Source: Bacillus sp. ISL-18 (lineage in GTDB: Bacteria > Bacillota > Bacilli > Bacillales > Cytobacillaceae). Taken from it: DNA of 64,000 nucleotides. The notes below the pieces were generated by a model. That model did no database searches. It was not told the origin of the DNA and saw nothing but the letters and a program-made list of their open reading frames with translations. Location: contig NZ_JAGGQG010000010.1 in the NCBI RefSeq assembly GCF_018613415.1, positions 159,888 to 223,887 on the forward strand. The letters run 5' to 3'. Positions within the stretch are counted from its first letter, which is position 1, and each line of letters opens with the position of its first letter. The translations under genes were made by a program, and so were the position numbers. Shown piece after piece: positions 24,626 to 33,098 of this stretch.

Positions 24626-25743
24626 CTTTGCATCCCTTCGACCTTTTTGATTAGACCACAGCACACATACTTCATATTTGGGTAGGCCTGGACTTCCACT
24701 CCCTTTTCTTCTGCAAGCATTAGGATATGCTTGACAAACGGACTAGAAGGATCACGCACTAATATTTTCCATGGTACTCTCCGAAGTAGAACCCTCGTTG
24801 TTTCTCCGACTCCGGGTTTAATATAGTGGGTATTCTCTATTGAGAAGTCAGCCTGTATTTTTTTCACATCTTCCATCCCCAAAAATCCTGTTTCGATTAC
24901 CGTAGACAAAAGCTTGGCAGCTGATGCTTCCGCTTCCTGGCCAATGGCAGAGAATTCTTCGGATATCAGTTCGATAAACCGGTTAGAAACATCTTCTGCA
25001 AGCAAATTTTGATAAAATTTAGCCCCGTGAAAATCATCCTTACCAATGAATGCATTATTTAATACCGTCCTGCTGACTAGCCCGGATACGGTAGAATTTA
25101 AACAAGCACTCGGGATTAGGAAGTCTTCTCTAGTACCAAAAAGGGTGGTACAAAAGCCAGGATCAGCAATAACGGCAAGTGTATCATCCAGCTTGAAGCC
25201 ATATTTTTCTCTATATTCCCGGCAGGCCTTTGCTAATTCTAACGAGATAGCCCCTTTCCCTGTCCAGCCGTCTACGAATTGAATTTCCCCATTTGGATGC
25301 TCTTGTTGAATATAATGAAGGGCATTTTCATCAATTCCCTTATCACGGATGATTGAAATACTATAGTGCGGTAAGCTGATCCCGTATTTTAACTTTAGGT
25401 ACCGTTTAATTAAGATTCCAACTGGAGTACCAGCACGGGCAAGCGAAACGAGAATGGTATCTGACCCTTTTAATTGATAGATTTGCTCTGAAACAATCCC
25501 AACACACAAGGCTACTTTTTGTTTATATCGTTGTAAGGTGTTCCAGAAAACCTTTACATACTCTTCAGGAGGCTGGTATTCTATTGGCAGTGACTCGCTA
25601 TAATGACCTCCTGATTGGATCTTTGTTTCCCTGTTTACCACCGTATCCTCTAAAACTATGTCACTTAAATCTTTTAATAAAAATAGAACATCATCCACAT
25701 GATAGGTTCCAATTTTGGCAGGTTTGCTAAGTATTTTTTGCAT
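24622..25743 (-). CDS. phosphoribosyltransferase-like protein with C-terminal PELOTA domain
   Basis: A 373-aa protein. The N-terminal two thirds is an unusual phosphoribosyltransferase fold (VSLARAGTPVGILIKRYL loop and FVDGWTGKGAISLELA as the PRPP-binding region) of the type also annotated StiP in Ter loci. From about residue 310 a PELOTA-like RNA-binding domain follows (VLLRRVPWKILVRD, LAEEKGVEVQAY). ATG 25743 has AGAGGTG 6 nt upstream; a GTG at 25752 lies inside that site. Second phosphoribosyltransferase of the Ter biosynthetic module. Confidence 0.82.
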   Translation of the reverse strand: MQKILSKPAKIGTYHVDDVLFLLKDLSDIVLEDTVVNRETKIQSGGHYSESLPIEYQPPEEYVKVFWNTLQRYKQKVALCVGIVSEQIYQLKGSDTILVSLARAGTPVGILIKRYLKLKYGISLPHYSISIIRDKGIDENALHYIQQEHPNGEIQFVDGWTGKGAISLELAKACREYREKYGFKLDDTLAVIADPGFCTTLFGTREDFLIPSACLNSTVSGLVSRTVLNNAFIGKDDFHGAKFYQNLLAEDVSNRFIELISEEFSAIGQEAEASAAKLLSTVIETGFLGMEDVKKIQADFSIENTHYIKPGVGETTRVLLRRVPWKILVRDPSSPFVKHILMLAEEKGVEVQAYPNMKYVCCGLIKKVEGMQR

Positions 25744-25748
25744 CCTAA

Positions 25749-27098
25749 TCACCTCTGCCTTCCTGAAAAAAAGACAACTTTAATGGTTTGAAAAGCTAAT
25801 GCTCCTAATTCCTCCATCATCGGCTCAAGCTTTTCTTTAGAAACTTCTCTTTCAAAAAATAGAAATAATTCATCATAGTGGGTCGGAGGGATATTATAAA
25901 CAAAATTTGGGATAATTCCGTTCTCTGGATTGGGAAAATTGACGCCGAATTTTGCCCCATATCCCTCCTCATCCTTAATATAAATCGGACTTCTAGTTGT
26001 AGATTGATAATAAACGCCACTGCCCATCTCTGCAGCGATTCTCATTGGCAAATACATGAATTCTCCAGTTCCTAGGCATAGAGTTCGAACCCCGTTTCTT
26101 TTTTGCCTTAAGAATTCTGCAGCTTTAGAAATTCTTTGATGAACCAGAAAATTTTCTATGCTTTTTAAACCAAAACGCCCTGTTTCGTTTAGATAAGGAA
26201 ATCCATTCAGTTGGTCTCTAGAAGAAAAACTGGAAGATGTAAAATAAGAACCAAGGTGCATTACTTCAATAGAGCCTGTTCTTCTGAATATATCAGCCCT
26301 ACCAGAACGATACTCTAACTCTTTTAATTGATAAATCTTGACATGACCAGAAAGTAAGCTGACCACATTTATTTTAATTCCTAATTCTTGTTCCACCCTT
26401 AAAAACTTTTCCTTGTATTCTTGGGAACGCCAATCTAAAATACTTACTACCGTATAAACAGGTCTCGGAAAATTTTCTTGAATGGATTTGATAATATTTA
26501 AGGCTGTGTTACCGGTCGTTATTTCATCATCAACAAGAATGATCTCGCGCTGGTGATCAATCATTTCTAATGGAATATAACAGCGATGGGATGTTGCGTG
26601 GGAGTGTTCCTCCTCAAACGTAATCACAGGCTTTTCCCCGCTTATCTCCTCTCTGGTTGTATGAAAAAACTCAGCTCCTTCGAAACAATCAAAAAAAGCA
26701 TGACCAAGGGCAGTAGCCGTTTCCGCAAAACCAATGATGACCGGTTTGTGCTTTTCTGCAATAAAAGGACTGCTATGAAAAGTACCACCCTTAATGAATA
26801 AAGATAGCAGTCTATCTTTTTCCGGGCACTTAATTCCCTTAACCATTTCTAAATATCTCGCACCAAGCAGAGCCGCTATCAGCAGGCCCTTATTGGGTTC
26901 AATTGGTAAATGTTTGCCAAGCACCTTACTAATAAATAAAAACGAGCGTTTCTTATTGATTCTGGCTGCCATAGTAAAGAGTTCGTCTATGGGAATATAA
27001 TATGGATTTTCAAGATTATTTATTTCCACTTTTATTGAATCAAGGATGTTAAACGTATACTTCTTTTCTGATAAGGTCAATACTTGTGAATTCTTCAT
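25749..27098 (-). CDS. phosphoribosyltransferase with TRSP domain, Ter-linked
   Basis: About 449 aa. The first half is a type I phosphoribosyltransferase with the PRPP motif IILVDDEITTGNTALN, preceded by GFAETATALGHAFFD. The C-terminal half contains TGRFGLKS and TLCLGTGEFMYLPMRIA, then QSTTRSPIYI, typical of the TRSP domain joined to these enzymes in Ter loci. The start is ATG 27098 (GGGGTG at 4 nt), inside the end of the preceding lyase gene (50-bp overlap). Predicted to attach or exchange a base on phosphoribose for a nucleoside-like product. Confidence 0.85.
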   Translation of the reverse strand: MKNSQVLTLSEKKYTFNILDSIKVEINNLENPYYIPIDELFTMAARINKKRSFLFISKVLGKHLPIEPNKGLLIAALLGARYLEMVKGIKCPEKDRLLSLFIKGGTFHSSPFIAEKHKPVIIGFAETATALGHAFFDCFEGAEFFHTTREEISGEKPVITFEEEHSHATSHRCYIPLEMIDHQREIILVDDEITTGNTALNIIKSIQENFPRPVYTVVSILDWRSQEYKEKFLRVEQELGIKINVVSLLSGHVKIYQLKELEYRSGRADIFRRTGSIEVMHLGSYFTSSSFSSRDQLNGFPYLNETGRFGLKSIENFLVHQRISKAAEFLRQKRNGVRTLCLGTGEFMYLPMRIAAEMGSGVYYQSTTRSPIYIKDEEGYGAKFGVNFPNPENGIIPNFVYNIPPTHYDELFLFFEREVSKEKLEPMMEELGALAFQTIKVVFFSGRQR

Positions 27099-28242
27099 GT
27101 AACACCCCATAAACCTGTGATTTTAATACTATTTTTTGCGCCCAAAAATAATGAGGTTTAACTTCGTTCATCTTATTGGCAAACTCACTTTTCATAACCC
27201 CATTATTTTGATCGAAAGCTTTTATTATATTGCTAGCATCAATATATTCTTCATAGGAAACGACATTAAGTGCCTGAACAATCTTTATATGTGATGGATG
27301 AATGATGGTTTTTCCTGTTAACCCATTACTAATATCCATCAAGATTTCACGGATAAGGCCATCCATATTTTCATCTATTAATTTGGCCCTCCATTTGAGG
27401 CCTTCCTCTCCATATCGTTCACGAAACGGTGTTTGCCTTAACTGGGGCTTTAACATTCTTTTTTTCGCAGAAAAATATTCCCAGACAGGTCCAGAAACTA
27501 CATATGGACTATCAAATCGTTGAAAGACATTAATAATATCAGAAATGCAATCTCTTAAAACAGCAATATCATAAACTGTCGTATCCATATTCCTTCGAAT
27601 ACCATATAAACCACAGAAATCAGTCGCCCCTATCCGAACATTCAGAATATAATCCCTATATTGATCAAGCAAGTGCTTGATCTTCAATAATTCAGCCATT
27701 CTTGTCTCCTTTTGAATCACACTAGCTGATTCAAGAATGGGCATTACATAAAAAGGCTGACTCTCGGTATGAATGGTACGAACCATTTCCAAAATGTCCC
27801 TGCCATTTTCGGCACTGAATTTAGGAATTACCACGCCTGTCAAAAGGTTCAATGCATCTCCTAACTGATCCTTGAGCTGTTTCAATTGATCGAACTGGCG
27901 AATCCGAATAAACATGAGCGGTAAATCCTCAACCTTTAAAAACCCTTTATTACATTCAGCATGTAACTTTAATAATTCCCGAACTAGTAAATTTTCTGCT
28001 CGTTCAACTTCATTATCGCCAATTGCATCTTCCAAATCAATGACAAGCGAGGTTAATCCATCATGTTTATTAGAAAGGATTTCCTGATGGATATTTGGCC
28101 GGGTAGCTGGCATATAGAGTGTTGCTCCTAAACCATAGGACAACAAATCACGGTTTGTATATTTTGTAATTGCCCCAGGTCTACGAAAAAAAAACCGTTC
28201 AATTTCCTCTTCGTAAAAGTATGTAAAAAATTCCATAACCAT
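27049..28242 (-). CDS. CitE-like C-C bond lyase, TIM barrel, Ter-linked
   Basis: A 397-aa HpcH/HpaI-citrate lyase beta-like TIM barrel. Marks: LYMPATRPNIHQEIL start strand, SLVIDLEDAIGD with metal-binding acidic residues, LPLMFIRIRQFDQL, GVVIPKFSAENGRDI, VRIGATDFCGLYGIRR and IIHPSHI. This is the C-C bond lyase that accompanies Ter phosphoribosyltransferases. ATG 28242 has GGAGGAG just upstream; an ATG two codons later is possible. First enzyme gene behind terC in the island. Confidence 0.83.
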   Translation of the reverse strand: MVMEFFTYFYEEEIERFFFRRPGAITKYTNRDLLSYGLGATLYMPATRPNIHQEILSNKHDGLTSLVIDLEDAIGDNEVERAENLLVRELLKLHAECNKGFLKVEDLPLMFIRIRQFDQLKQLKDQLGDALNLLTGVVIPKFSAENGRDILEMVRTIHTESQPFYVMPILESASVIQKETRMAELLKIKHLLDQYRDYILNVRIGATDFCGLYGIRRNMDTTVYDIAVLRDCISDIINVFQRFDSPYVVSGPVWEYFSAKKRMLKPQLRQTPFRERYGEEGLKWRAKLIDENMDGLIREILMDISNGLTGKTIIHPSHIKIVQALNVVSYEEYIDASNIIKAFDQNNGVMKSEFANKMNEVKPHYFWAQKIVLKSQVYGVLHEEFTSIDLIRKEVYV

Positions 28243-28312
28243 TTTCTCCTCCGTGAATGGTAAAAAAGAGAGGGAAACAGACTTTCGTCAGCTCCCCACC
28301 CTTTGACAATCA

Positions 28313-29089
28313 TTATGAATTATTTTCCTTGCTGCCTTCCTTTTTCTTATTGTTATAATGAACGATAAAAGTAGCCCCAAAGGTTAGTAATAAGATAATA
28401 AAGAAGGTAATATGTCCCATTTCAATATGAACTACTGCAAGAAGCATTTTGATCGCTATGATTAGAATTAATATATAAGCCGTTGTTTCAAGTTCTGGCA
28501 CACGGTCAATTAATGTTAAGAAAACACCTGCTACTCCCCGCATCATTAGTACGCCAAGCATACCGCCAATTAATAAAACCCAAACCTCTTCACTAACACC
28601 AAAAGCCGCTAATACGCTGTCAACAGAAAAGGCTATATCCATCAGTTCAACCGCAGCCACGGTTCCCCAGAATGTTCCGAATAAGCGAATTAACAGGCCT
28701 TTTTGATTCATCCCTTGCTCATCGTTCTCTTCTTCATCAGAACCTTTTCGTTTATCGATAAAGTACTTAATCGATAACCATGCGAGGTACCCTGCACCTA
28801 ATATTTTCACCCACCAAAGCTTGATTAAAAATACCCCGATGCCGATTGCTACAAACCGGAAGGCATAGGCCCCTAATAAACCGTAAAACAGTGCTTTCTT
28901 CCGTTTTTCAGGTGGAAGATGTTTTACCATAACCGCTAAAACTAAGGCATTATCAGCAGAAAGCAAACCTTCTAAGATAACTAGTGTACCAATTAATCCC
29001 CAGCTGACGGGATTTGTTAACACCTCTCCCCACATTTCCCAGTTAAAAAACTGTGAGTATGTATCTAATATATGTTGTAAAACTGACAT
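28313..29089 (-). CDS. terC: TerC family integral membrane protein (YceF-like)
   Basis: Polytopic membrane protein of 258 aa with about seven helices. SWGLIGTLVILEGLLSADNAL near residue 28 and ELMDIAFSVDSVLAAFGVS carry the conserved acidic Asp/Glu residues in membrane helices. TerC proteins are linked to tellurite resistance, manganese export and metallation of secreted proteins. It is preceded by a terminator after terD, so it may be transcribed by read-through of that terminator. Confidence 0.93.
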   Translation of the reverse strand: MSVLQHILDTYSQFFNWEMWGEVLTNPVSWGLIGTLVILEGLLSADNALVLAVMVKHLPPEKRKKALFYGLLGAYAFRFVAIGIGVFLIKLWWVKILGAGYLAWLSIKYFIDKRKGSDEEENDEQGMNQKGLLIRLFGTFWGTVAAVELMDIAFSVDSVLAAFGVSEEVWVLLIGGMLGVLMMRGVAGVFLTLIDRVPELETTAYILILIIAIKMLLAVVHIEMGHITFFIILLLTFGATFIVHYNNKKKEGSKENNS

Positions 29090-29126
29090 TAAAAGAATTC
29101 CCCCTAGATAGTAAACCTGATTTTTT

Positions 29127-29154
29127 AAAAAGACCCAGCCAACTGGGTCTTTTT
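29127..29154 (-). terminator. intercistronic terminator between terD and terC
   Basis: Perfect 12-bp stem AAAAAGACCCAG / CTGGGTCTTTTT (29127-29138 and 29143-29154) with a CCAA loop. It lies 9 bp after the terD stop and 38 bp before terC, so most transcripts from the sigma-W promoter may stop here and terD be made in excess. Confidence 0.85.
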
Positions 29155-29162
29155 TTCAACTA

Positions 29163-29744
29163 TTAGCCGATGGACAAGCCAAAGTCTGTTGCTAACGCGG
29201 CTAATCCGCCTTGATATCCGCTGCCAATCGCACTAAATTTCCATTCACCGTTGTGACGGTATATTTCTCCTACCACAATAGCTGTCTCAATCGAAAAATC
29301 TTCACCTAAATCATATCTAATTAATTCTTCTCCTGTGGTTTCATTAAAGATACGGGCATAGGAATTGCTAACCTGACCAAAGTTTTGATTTCTACTGTCA
29401 GCATCATGAATAGTAATGGTAAAAGCGATCCTTTGAATATTCGCAGGAACAGCAGTAAGATTAATTTTCACTTGTTCATCATCGCCATCGCCATCGCCTG
29501 TCCGGTTATCTCCAGTATGTACAACTGCACCGCCTGCGCCTTCACGATTATTATAGAAAATAAAATCTGTTTCATTTGTTACTTTACCATTCTCTCCTAA
29601 AAGGAATACGGAAGAATCCAAATCAAAATCATTTCCGCCATCATATTTATTCGTGTCCCATCCTAATCCAACTACAACGCTGGTTAAACCAGGATTTGTT
29701 TTTGTTAGATCAACCTTTTGCCCCTTTGATAAACTAACTGCCAT
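29163..29744 (-). CDS. terD: TerD family calcium-binding stress protein (copy 3)
   Basis: A 193-aa TerD protein. [57 protein letters not shown] and [21 protein letters not shown] make it the most canonical of the three in the island and very close to copy 1. AGGA lies before the ATG. It is the first gene of the upstream Ter transcript, directly behind a sigma-W-type promoter. Confidence 0.93.
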   Translation of the reverse strand: MAVSLSKGQKVDLTKTNPGLTSVVVGLGWDTNKYDGGNDFDLDSSVFLLGENGKVTNETDFIFYNNREGAGGAVVHTGDNRTGDGDGDDEQVKINLTAVPANIQRIAFTITIHDADSRNQNFGQVSNSYARIFNETTGEELIRYDLGEDFSIETAIVVGEIYRHNGEWKFSAIGSGYQGGLAALATDFGLSIG

Positions 29745-29776
29745 TTTTACATTCCTCCAATTTTGGTAATAATCTA

Positions 29777-29804
29777 TTTACGAGTTTCTCTTAAAAAGGT
29801 TTCA
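29777..29804 (-). promoter_or_regulatory. sigma-W-type promoter of terD-terC and the biosynthetic module
   Basis: Minus strand TGAAAC (29804-29799), exactly 16 nt, then CGTAAA (29782-29777), a full match to the sigma-W consensus. Predicted start near 29771, leader about 25 nt to terD. Confidence 0.85.
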
Positions 29805-29830
29805 TTTATTATAAAAAAATTTATTAAGGG

Positions 29831-30424
29831 CTAACTCATCCATTTTGGCGGAGTATTTTTATCCCAGAAAATAGAGCCTAGTTCATGATGTGAATGAAAT
29901 TGATCATGATAGGTATGATAATGAAAATTAAACCAGTATCCTGCTTGCGGAGGATTATCGCGTCTTACATGGAAACGAATAATATCTTTCCCAGAAACGC
30001 TATCTTTTATATTAAAAATTTTTTCTGAAAGGCCTGCACCTGGCTGCTCAGTAATCGTAAGATTCTTGACATTATCCTCGGGAAATTGTGAAGCGGTTTG
30101 TTCAATTGCCTGTTCAATATTCGGTAAAATTACTTCTCGAAAATCATTTTCGATGACAGGCTTTATTCTAGTCCCAAACTTTTGATAGGATTGTATTTCT
30201 GCCTGTTTAATTAGTTCCTGCATAAATTCTTCTCTATTAAACTCTGACTCTATTACATAACTATTTGCTTGGACAATACTTCGATCCTGAGCATGGGTTT
30301 CGAAAACGTCCCTGTCGTTAATTTTTTCTGCATTCGCTTGATTGATTAGTTGTGATGGAGTTACCAGACCAAATGTTAAAATGGATATGGTAACAAAAAG
30401 TGATTTACGCAGCCACTTGTTCAT
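29831..30424 (-). CDS. ypjP: YpjP-like secreted protein
   Basis: A 197-aa protein with a signal peptide (hydrophobic residues 8-25, likely cut near QANAE) and a mature part ending in a His/Tyr-rich stretch (FNFHYHTYHDQFHSHHELGS) that looks metal binding. It corresponds by sequence style and gene order to B. subtilis ypjP, which lies next to thyB-dfrA; here the Ter island separates them. AAAGGTG precedes the ATG. Function unknown. Confidence 0.78.
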   Translation of the reverse strand: MNKWLRKSLFVTISILTFGLVTPSQLINQANAEKINDRDVFETHAQDRSIVQANSYVIESEFNREEFMQELIKQAEIQSYQKFGTRIKPVIENDFREVILPNIEQAIEQTASQFPEDNVKNLTITEQPGAGLSEKIFNIKDSVSGKDIIRFHVRRDNPPQAGYWFNFHYHTYHDQFHSHHELGSIFWDKNTPPKWMS

Positions 30425-30511
30425 TTTCGGTTCACACCTTTATATTAAAAGATTTCTGAAGTTAAGTTCCTTACAAATAATTATACTTCTTTTTTGGGTA
30501 AAATGGAAAAA

Positions 30512-30535
30512 AACTGAAAGAAAGAGCTTTCAGTT
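30512..30535. terminator. bidirectional-looking terminator after the methyltransferase gene
   Basis: AACTGAAAG / CTTTCAGTT (30512-30520 and 30527-30535), A-run on one side and seven T on the other; overlaps the end of the gene at 30530. Confidence 0.8.
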
Positions 30536-31306
30536 TTTTTCGATCACACCAAAATGAAACTTTGCGGTTTTTCGTCGCATCACTTCAAATCCATATTTTT
30601 CAAAGCGAATACTCTTGTAATGGTCTTTTAATACCACTCTTAATTTCGCTACTCTGATAGCTTCGTTAATCAGCTCATCCGTCAAATCATCATGAATAGC
30701 TAATTGGCCTAAAGCTTTAATCCCATCCGATTCAAGAATTGTTTCTTCAAACATCGGATCAAAATAAACACAATCAACTGATGAATCGGCTTGGCTTTTT
30801 AAATATTGGCAAGCTTCCTTATGAAGAACACGAACGCGTTTCATGGCCTTATTCATGGCGGGAAGACTAGAATCCCAGGTGTTGAGTCCCTTTTGAACCA
30901 TGAAAGCCAAATATTTCTGACCCTCTATACCGGTTACCTTCCCTTCCCTGCCGACGAGGTAACTTGCAACAATTGCATCTGAAGCGATACCTAGGGTACA
31001 GTCAAGAACCGTCATGCCTCTTGCCAGTTTTGCCGCATTGGCAAATGGATCACTTTCCCCCTTTATCAACCGCTTAATCCGAAACATCGCTGAATTAGGA
31101 TGGAAGAAAAATGGCTGAACACTGTTTTTCTCAAAAAGCTCTAATCGTTCTTTCCCCACCACAATACAGCCGCTTTCAGCCTGTTGTTGGATACGGTTTA
31201 ATGATTTTTTATTTCGCGGAAGATAAGGAACCTGCAAATACTCCGCAAGTTCTAGTGCGTGCTTTATCATCCCTGGGGTTGTTCTCCCTGCTGTTGTTAT
31301 AAACAT
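30530..31306 (-). CDS. ypiP: class I SAM-dependent methyltransferase (YpiP-like)
   Basis: 258 aa. The N-terminal about 90 residues form a small domain (FITTAGRTTPGMIKHALELA). They are followed by a Rossmann methyltransferase with motif I TVLDCTLGIASDAIV, acidic ribose-binding GIEGQ, and motif IV YFDPMFE. Substrate unknown; the DPMF motif resembles N-methyltransferases acting on RNA or DNA bases. Gene order with brxA and ypgR is as in B. subtilis. Confidence 0.82.
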   Translation of the reverse strand: MFITTAGRTTPGMIKHALELAEYLQVPYLPRNKKSLNRIQQQAESGCIVVGKERLELFEKNSVQPFFFHPNSAMFRIKRLIKGESDPFANAAKLARGMTVLDCTLGIASDAIVASYLVGREGKVTGIEGQKYLAFMVQKGLNTWDSSLPAMNKAMKRVRVLHKEACQYLKSQADSSVDCVYFDPMFEETILESDGIKALGQLAIHDDLTDELINEAIRVAKLRVVLKDHYKSIRFEKYGFEVMRRKTAKFHFGVIEKN

Positions 31307-31330
31307 ATTATCCTCACTTCTTCCAAAATA

Positions 31331-31355
31331 AAAAAAAGGATGTCAACCGACATCC
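31331..31355 (-). terminator. terminator of brxA
   Basis: GGATGTC / GACATCC (31338-31344 and 31349-31355), followed by seven T on the minus strand. Confidence 0.85.
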
Positions 31356-31358
31356 CGT

Positions 31359-31793
31359 TTAGCAATGAGCTTCAAATGCGCCCAATAGGTTTTGCATGAC
31401 CGCTTCCATCGGCATGCCTTCAATATCATGTCTAGGAATAAAATGTACCACTTGTTTATCTTTTAGTAATGCCATAGATGGTGATGAAGGTTCGATCCCT
31501 TCAAAGTACTCACGCATTTTAGCAGTCGCTTCTTTATCTTGTCCGGCAAAAACGGTAACTAAATGTTCTGGTTTTTTTTCGCTATTTAACACAGCTTGGG
31601 TTGCTGCAGGCCGTGCTAAGCCAGCGGCACATCCGCATACGGAATTGACGACAACCAGTGTTGTACCGGTAGTTTTTTCTATAAAATCTTCGACTTCTTC
31701 CGCTGTTTTTAATTCATCAAAGCCTGCTCTTGTTAACTCTTCCCGCATAGGTAATACCATTTGTTTCATATATTCTTCGTAAGCATTTGACAT
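31359..31793 (-). CDS. brxA: bacilliredoxin BrxA/BrxB family
   Basis: Thioredoxin-fold protein (144 aa) that removes bacillithiol from mixed disulfides (de-bacillithiolation). The redox motif is CGCAAGLARP (CxC type), followed by FAGQDKEATAKMREYF and the EPSSPSMALL cis-Pro segment, ending AHC as in YphP. I use ATG 31793 (MSNAYEEYMKQ), the normal family start; an ATG at 31808 with AGGGAG is an alternative. Confidence 0.93.
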   Translation of the reverse strand: MSNAYEEYMKQMVLPMREELTRAGFDELKTAEEVEDFIEKTTGTTLVVVNSVCGCAAGLARPAATQAVLNSEKKPEHLVTVFAGQDKEATAKMREYFEGIEPSSPSMALLKDKQVVHFIPRHDIEGMPMEAVMQNLLGAFEAHC

Positions 31794-31852
31794 CTGCATC
31801 CACTCCATTTCTTCTCCCTATAGAATACTATAATCATGACTAATTTACAAAA

Positions 31853-32995
31853 TTACTGGTCAGATTTTCGTGCTTCCGTCATCTGTTTCCAGACAGAGCC
31901 TTTCGCTGCTTCTCCGCCTTCAATTCTTTCAATCGCCATTTTGATTTGCAAGCTGACTTCAAATTCCGGGTCATTTTCGGCTTTTTTAAGGGCGGGAAGG
32001 GAATTTTCATCTCCAGCCTCATAGAGAAACATGGCTGCTCTCCAACGTACAAGCTTGCTTTTATCCGTCAATGCTTTTGCCATTTCCTCAGCTGCCTCAG
32101 GAAAGCCTAAATCGGATAAGCAATCCCCTGCTGTTCTGCGCACGGTTACAGTTTTATCTTTTAATGCAGTATAGAGTAACGGCAGAACTTCCCGCTCTTT
32201 AATCATACCAAGATATACAGTTGCCAGTCTCCGTATGGAGGGCTTCTCATCATGTAATGCTTTTTTAAGCATAGGTAAATCATCGAGTTCAGGGTCATCC
32301 ATTTGTTCTAGCAGTTGATAGCGTAGCCGCCAGTCAGGATTATTTAAATCCTCAATCGTTACTTTTTTACGGGTTTGTATTGCTTTGAAAGTAATTGGTG
32401 TATCGGCATTTTGCGCTTTGGAAACAAGTGCTTCTAATCGATCCTTTGGATAGGCGGCAATCAGTTCCTCAACTACCTCTTGACCAATCTGATCAAAATC
32501 CCCATAGCGGACGCCTTGATTTTGCCATTTACGCAAAAGAATGTAATTATCTTCAGGCAGCTGCGCCCGTTCCCTTGCTTGTAAAAAATAATCTGGCAGT
32601 CCAAACCTGCGTTCTGTGGAACTATCAGTCAATTTAACCTGAAGAGGAATGTCTTTAAACATTTGAATTTCTACCTTAATTTCGCCAAAATGCTCATCTA
32701 GCTTATTTAAATTAGCAGTCTCCTCTGTTTTTTCACCAAACGCCTTGCGGACTTGAGGTAATAAATCCTTCCAATCATATTTGGCATTACGCTCGACTGC
32801 GAGAAAATCTGCAACATGATACACCCCTTTAATACCATCAATTTGTAGGATAGCTTGAATAATAAGGGGTGCGTCTGCAATCGTTTCTTTTTTATAATTA
32901 TGGCTTTTGCCCATTGGGAGTTCTTGATCTAATATGATCTTCATTGTATTTGGACTTGGCGTTGGTTCAATCGCCTTTATATTCAATACAATCAC
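31853..32995 (-). CDS. ypgR: CvfC/YpgR family protein: Nfu N-terminal domain plus HEAT repeats
   Basis: About 380 aa. Residues 5-85 are an Nfu/NifU N-terminal-like domain (IEPTPSPNTMKIILDQEL, ADFLAVERNAKYDW). From about residue 210 there are four or five HEAT-like repeats (DPELDDLPMLKKALHDEKPS and following units with RxxA/VR patterns). The family is known as conserved virulence factor C in staphylococci. Molecular role unknown; the Nfu part suggests a link to iron-sulfur proteins. The start is GTG 32995 or TTG 32986; both have a usable ribosome site. Confidence 0.85.
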   Translation of the reverse strand: MIVLNIKAIEPTPSPNTMKIILDQELPMGKSHNYKKETIADAPLIIQAILQIDGIKGVYHVADFLAVERNAKYDWKDLLPQVRKAFGEKTEETANLNKLDEHFGEIKVEIQMFKDIPLQVKLTDSSTERRFGLPDYFLQARERAQLPEDNYILLRKWQNQGVRYGDFDQIGQEVVEELIAAYPKDRLEALVSKAQNADTPITFKAIQTRKKVTIEDLNNPDWRLRYQLLEQMDDPELDDLPMLKKALHDEKPSIRRLATVYLGMIKEREVLPLLYTALKDKTVTVRRTAGDCLSDLGFPEAAEEMAKALTDKSKLVRWRAAMFLYEAGDENSLPALKKAENDPEFEVSLQIKMAIERIEGGEAAKGSVWKQMTEARKSDQ

Positions 32996-33067
32996 CTAAT
33001 TCCTCTATTTTCTTTTTACAAGTTTAACATAATGTCAATATTCTATTCATTTGATTTGCTTACATAA

Positions 33068-33095
33068 AAAAGGAGGTACGTCACCAAGACGTACC
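33068..33095 (-). terminator. terminator of the ABC-F gene
   Basis: GGTACGTC / GACGTACC (33075-33082 and 33088-33095), then TCCTTTTTT on the minus strand. Confidence 0.85.
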
Positions 33096-33098
33096 CTT

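Noticed and set aside
29090..29162. yybP-ykoY manganese riboswitch before terC
   Set aside because: Only about 70 bp separate terD and terC, mostly a terminator; no room for the aptamer.
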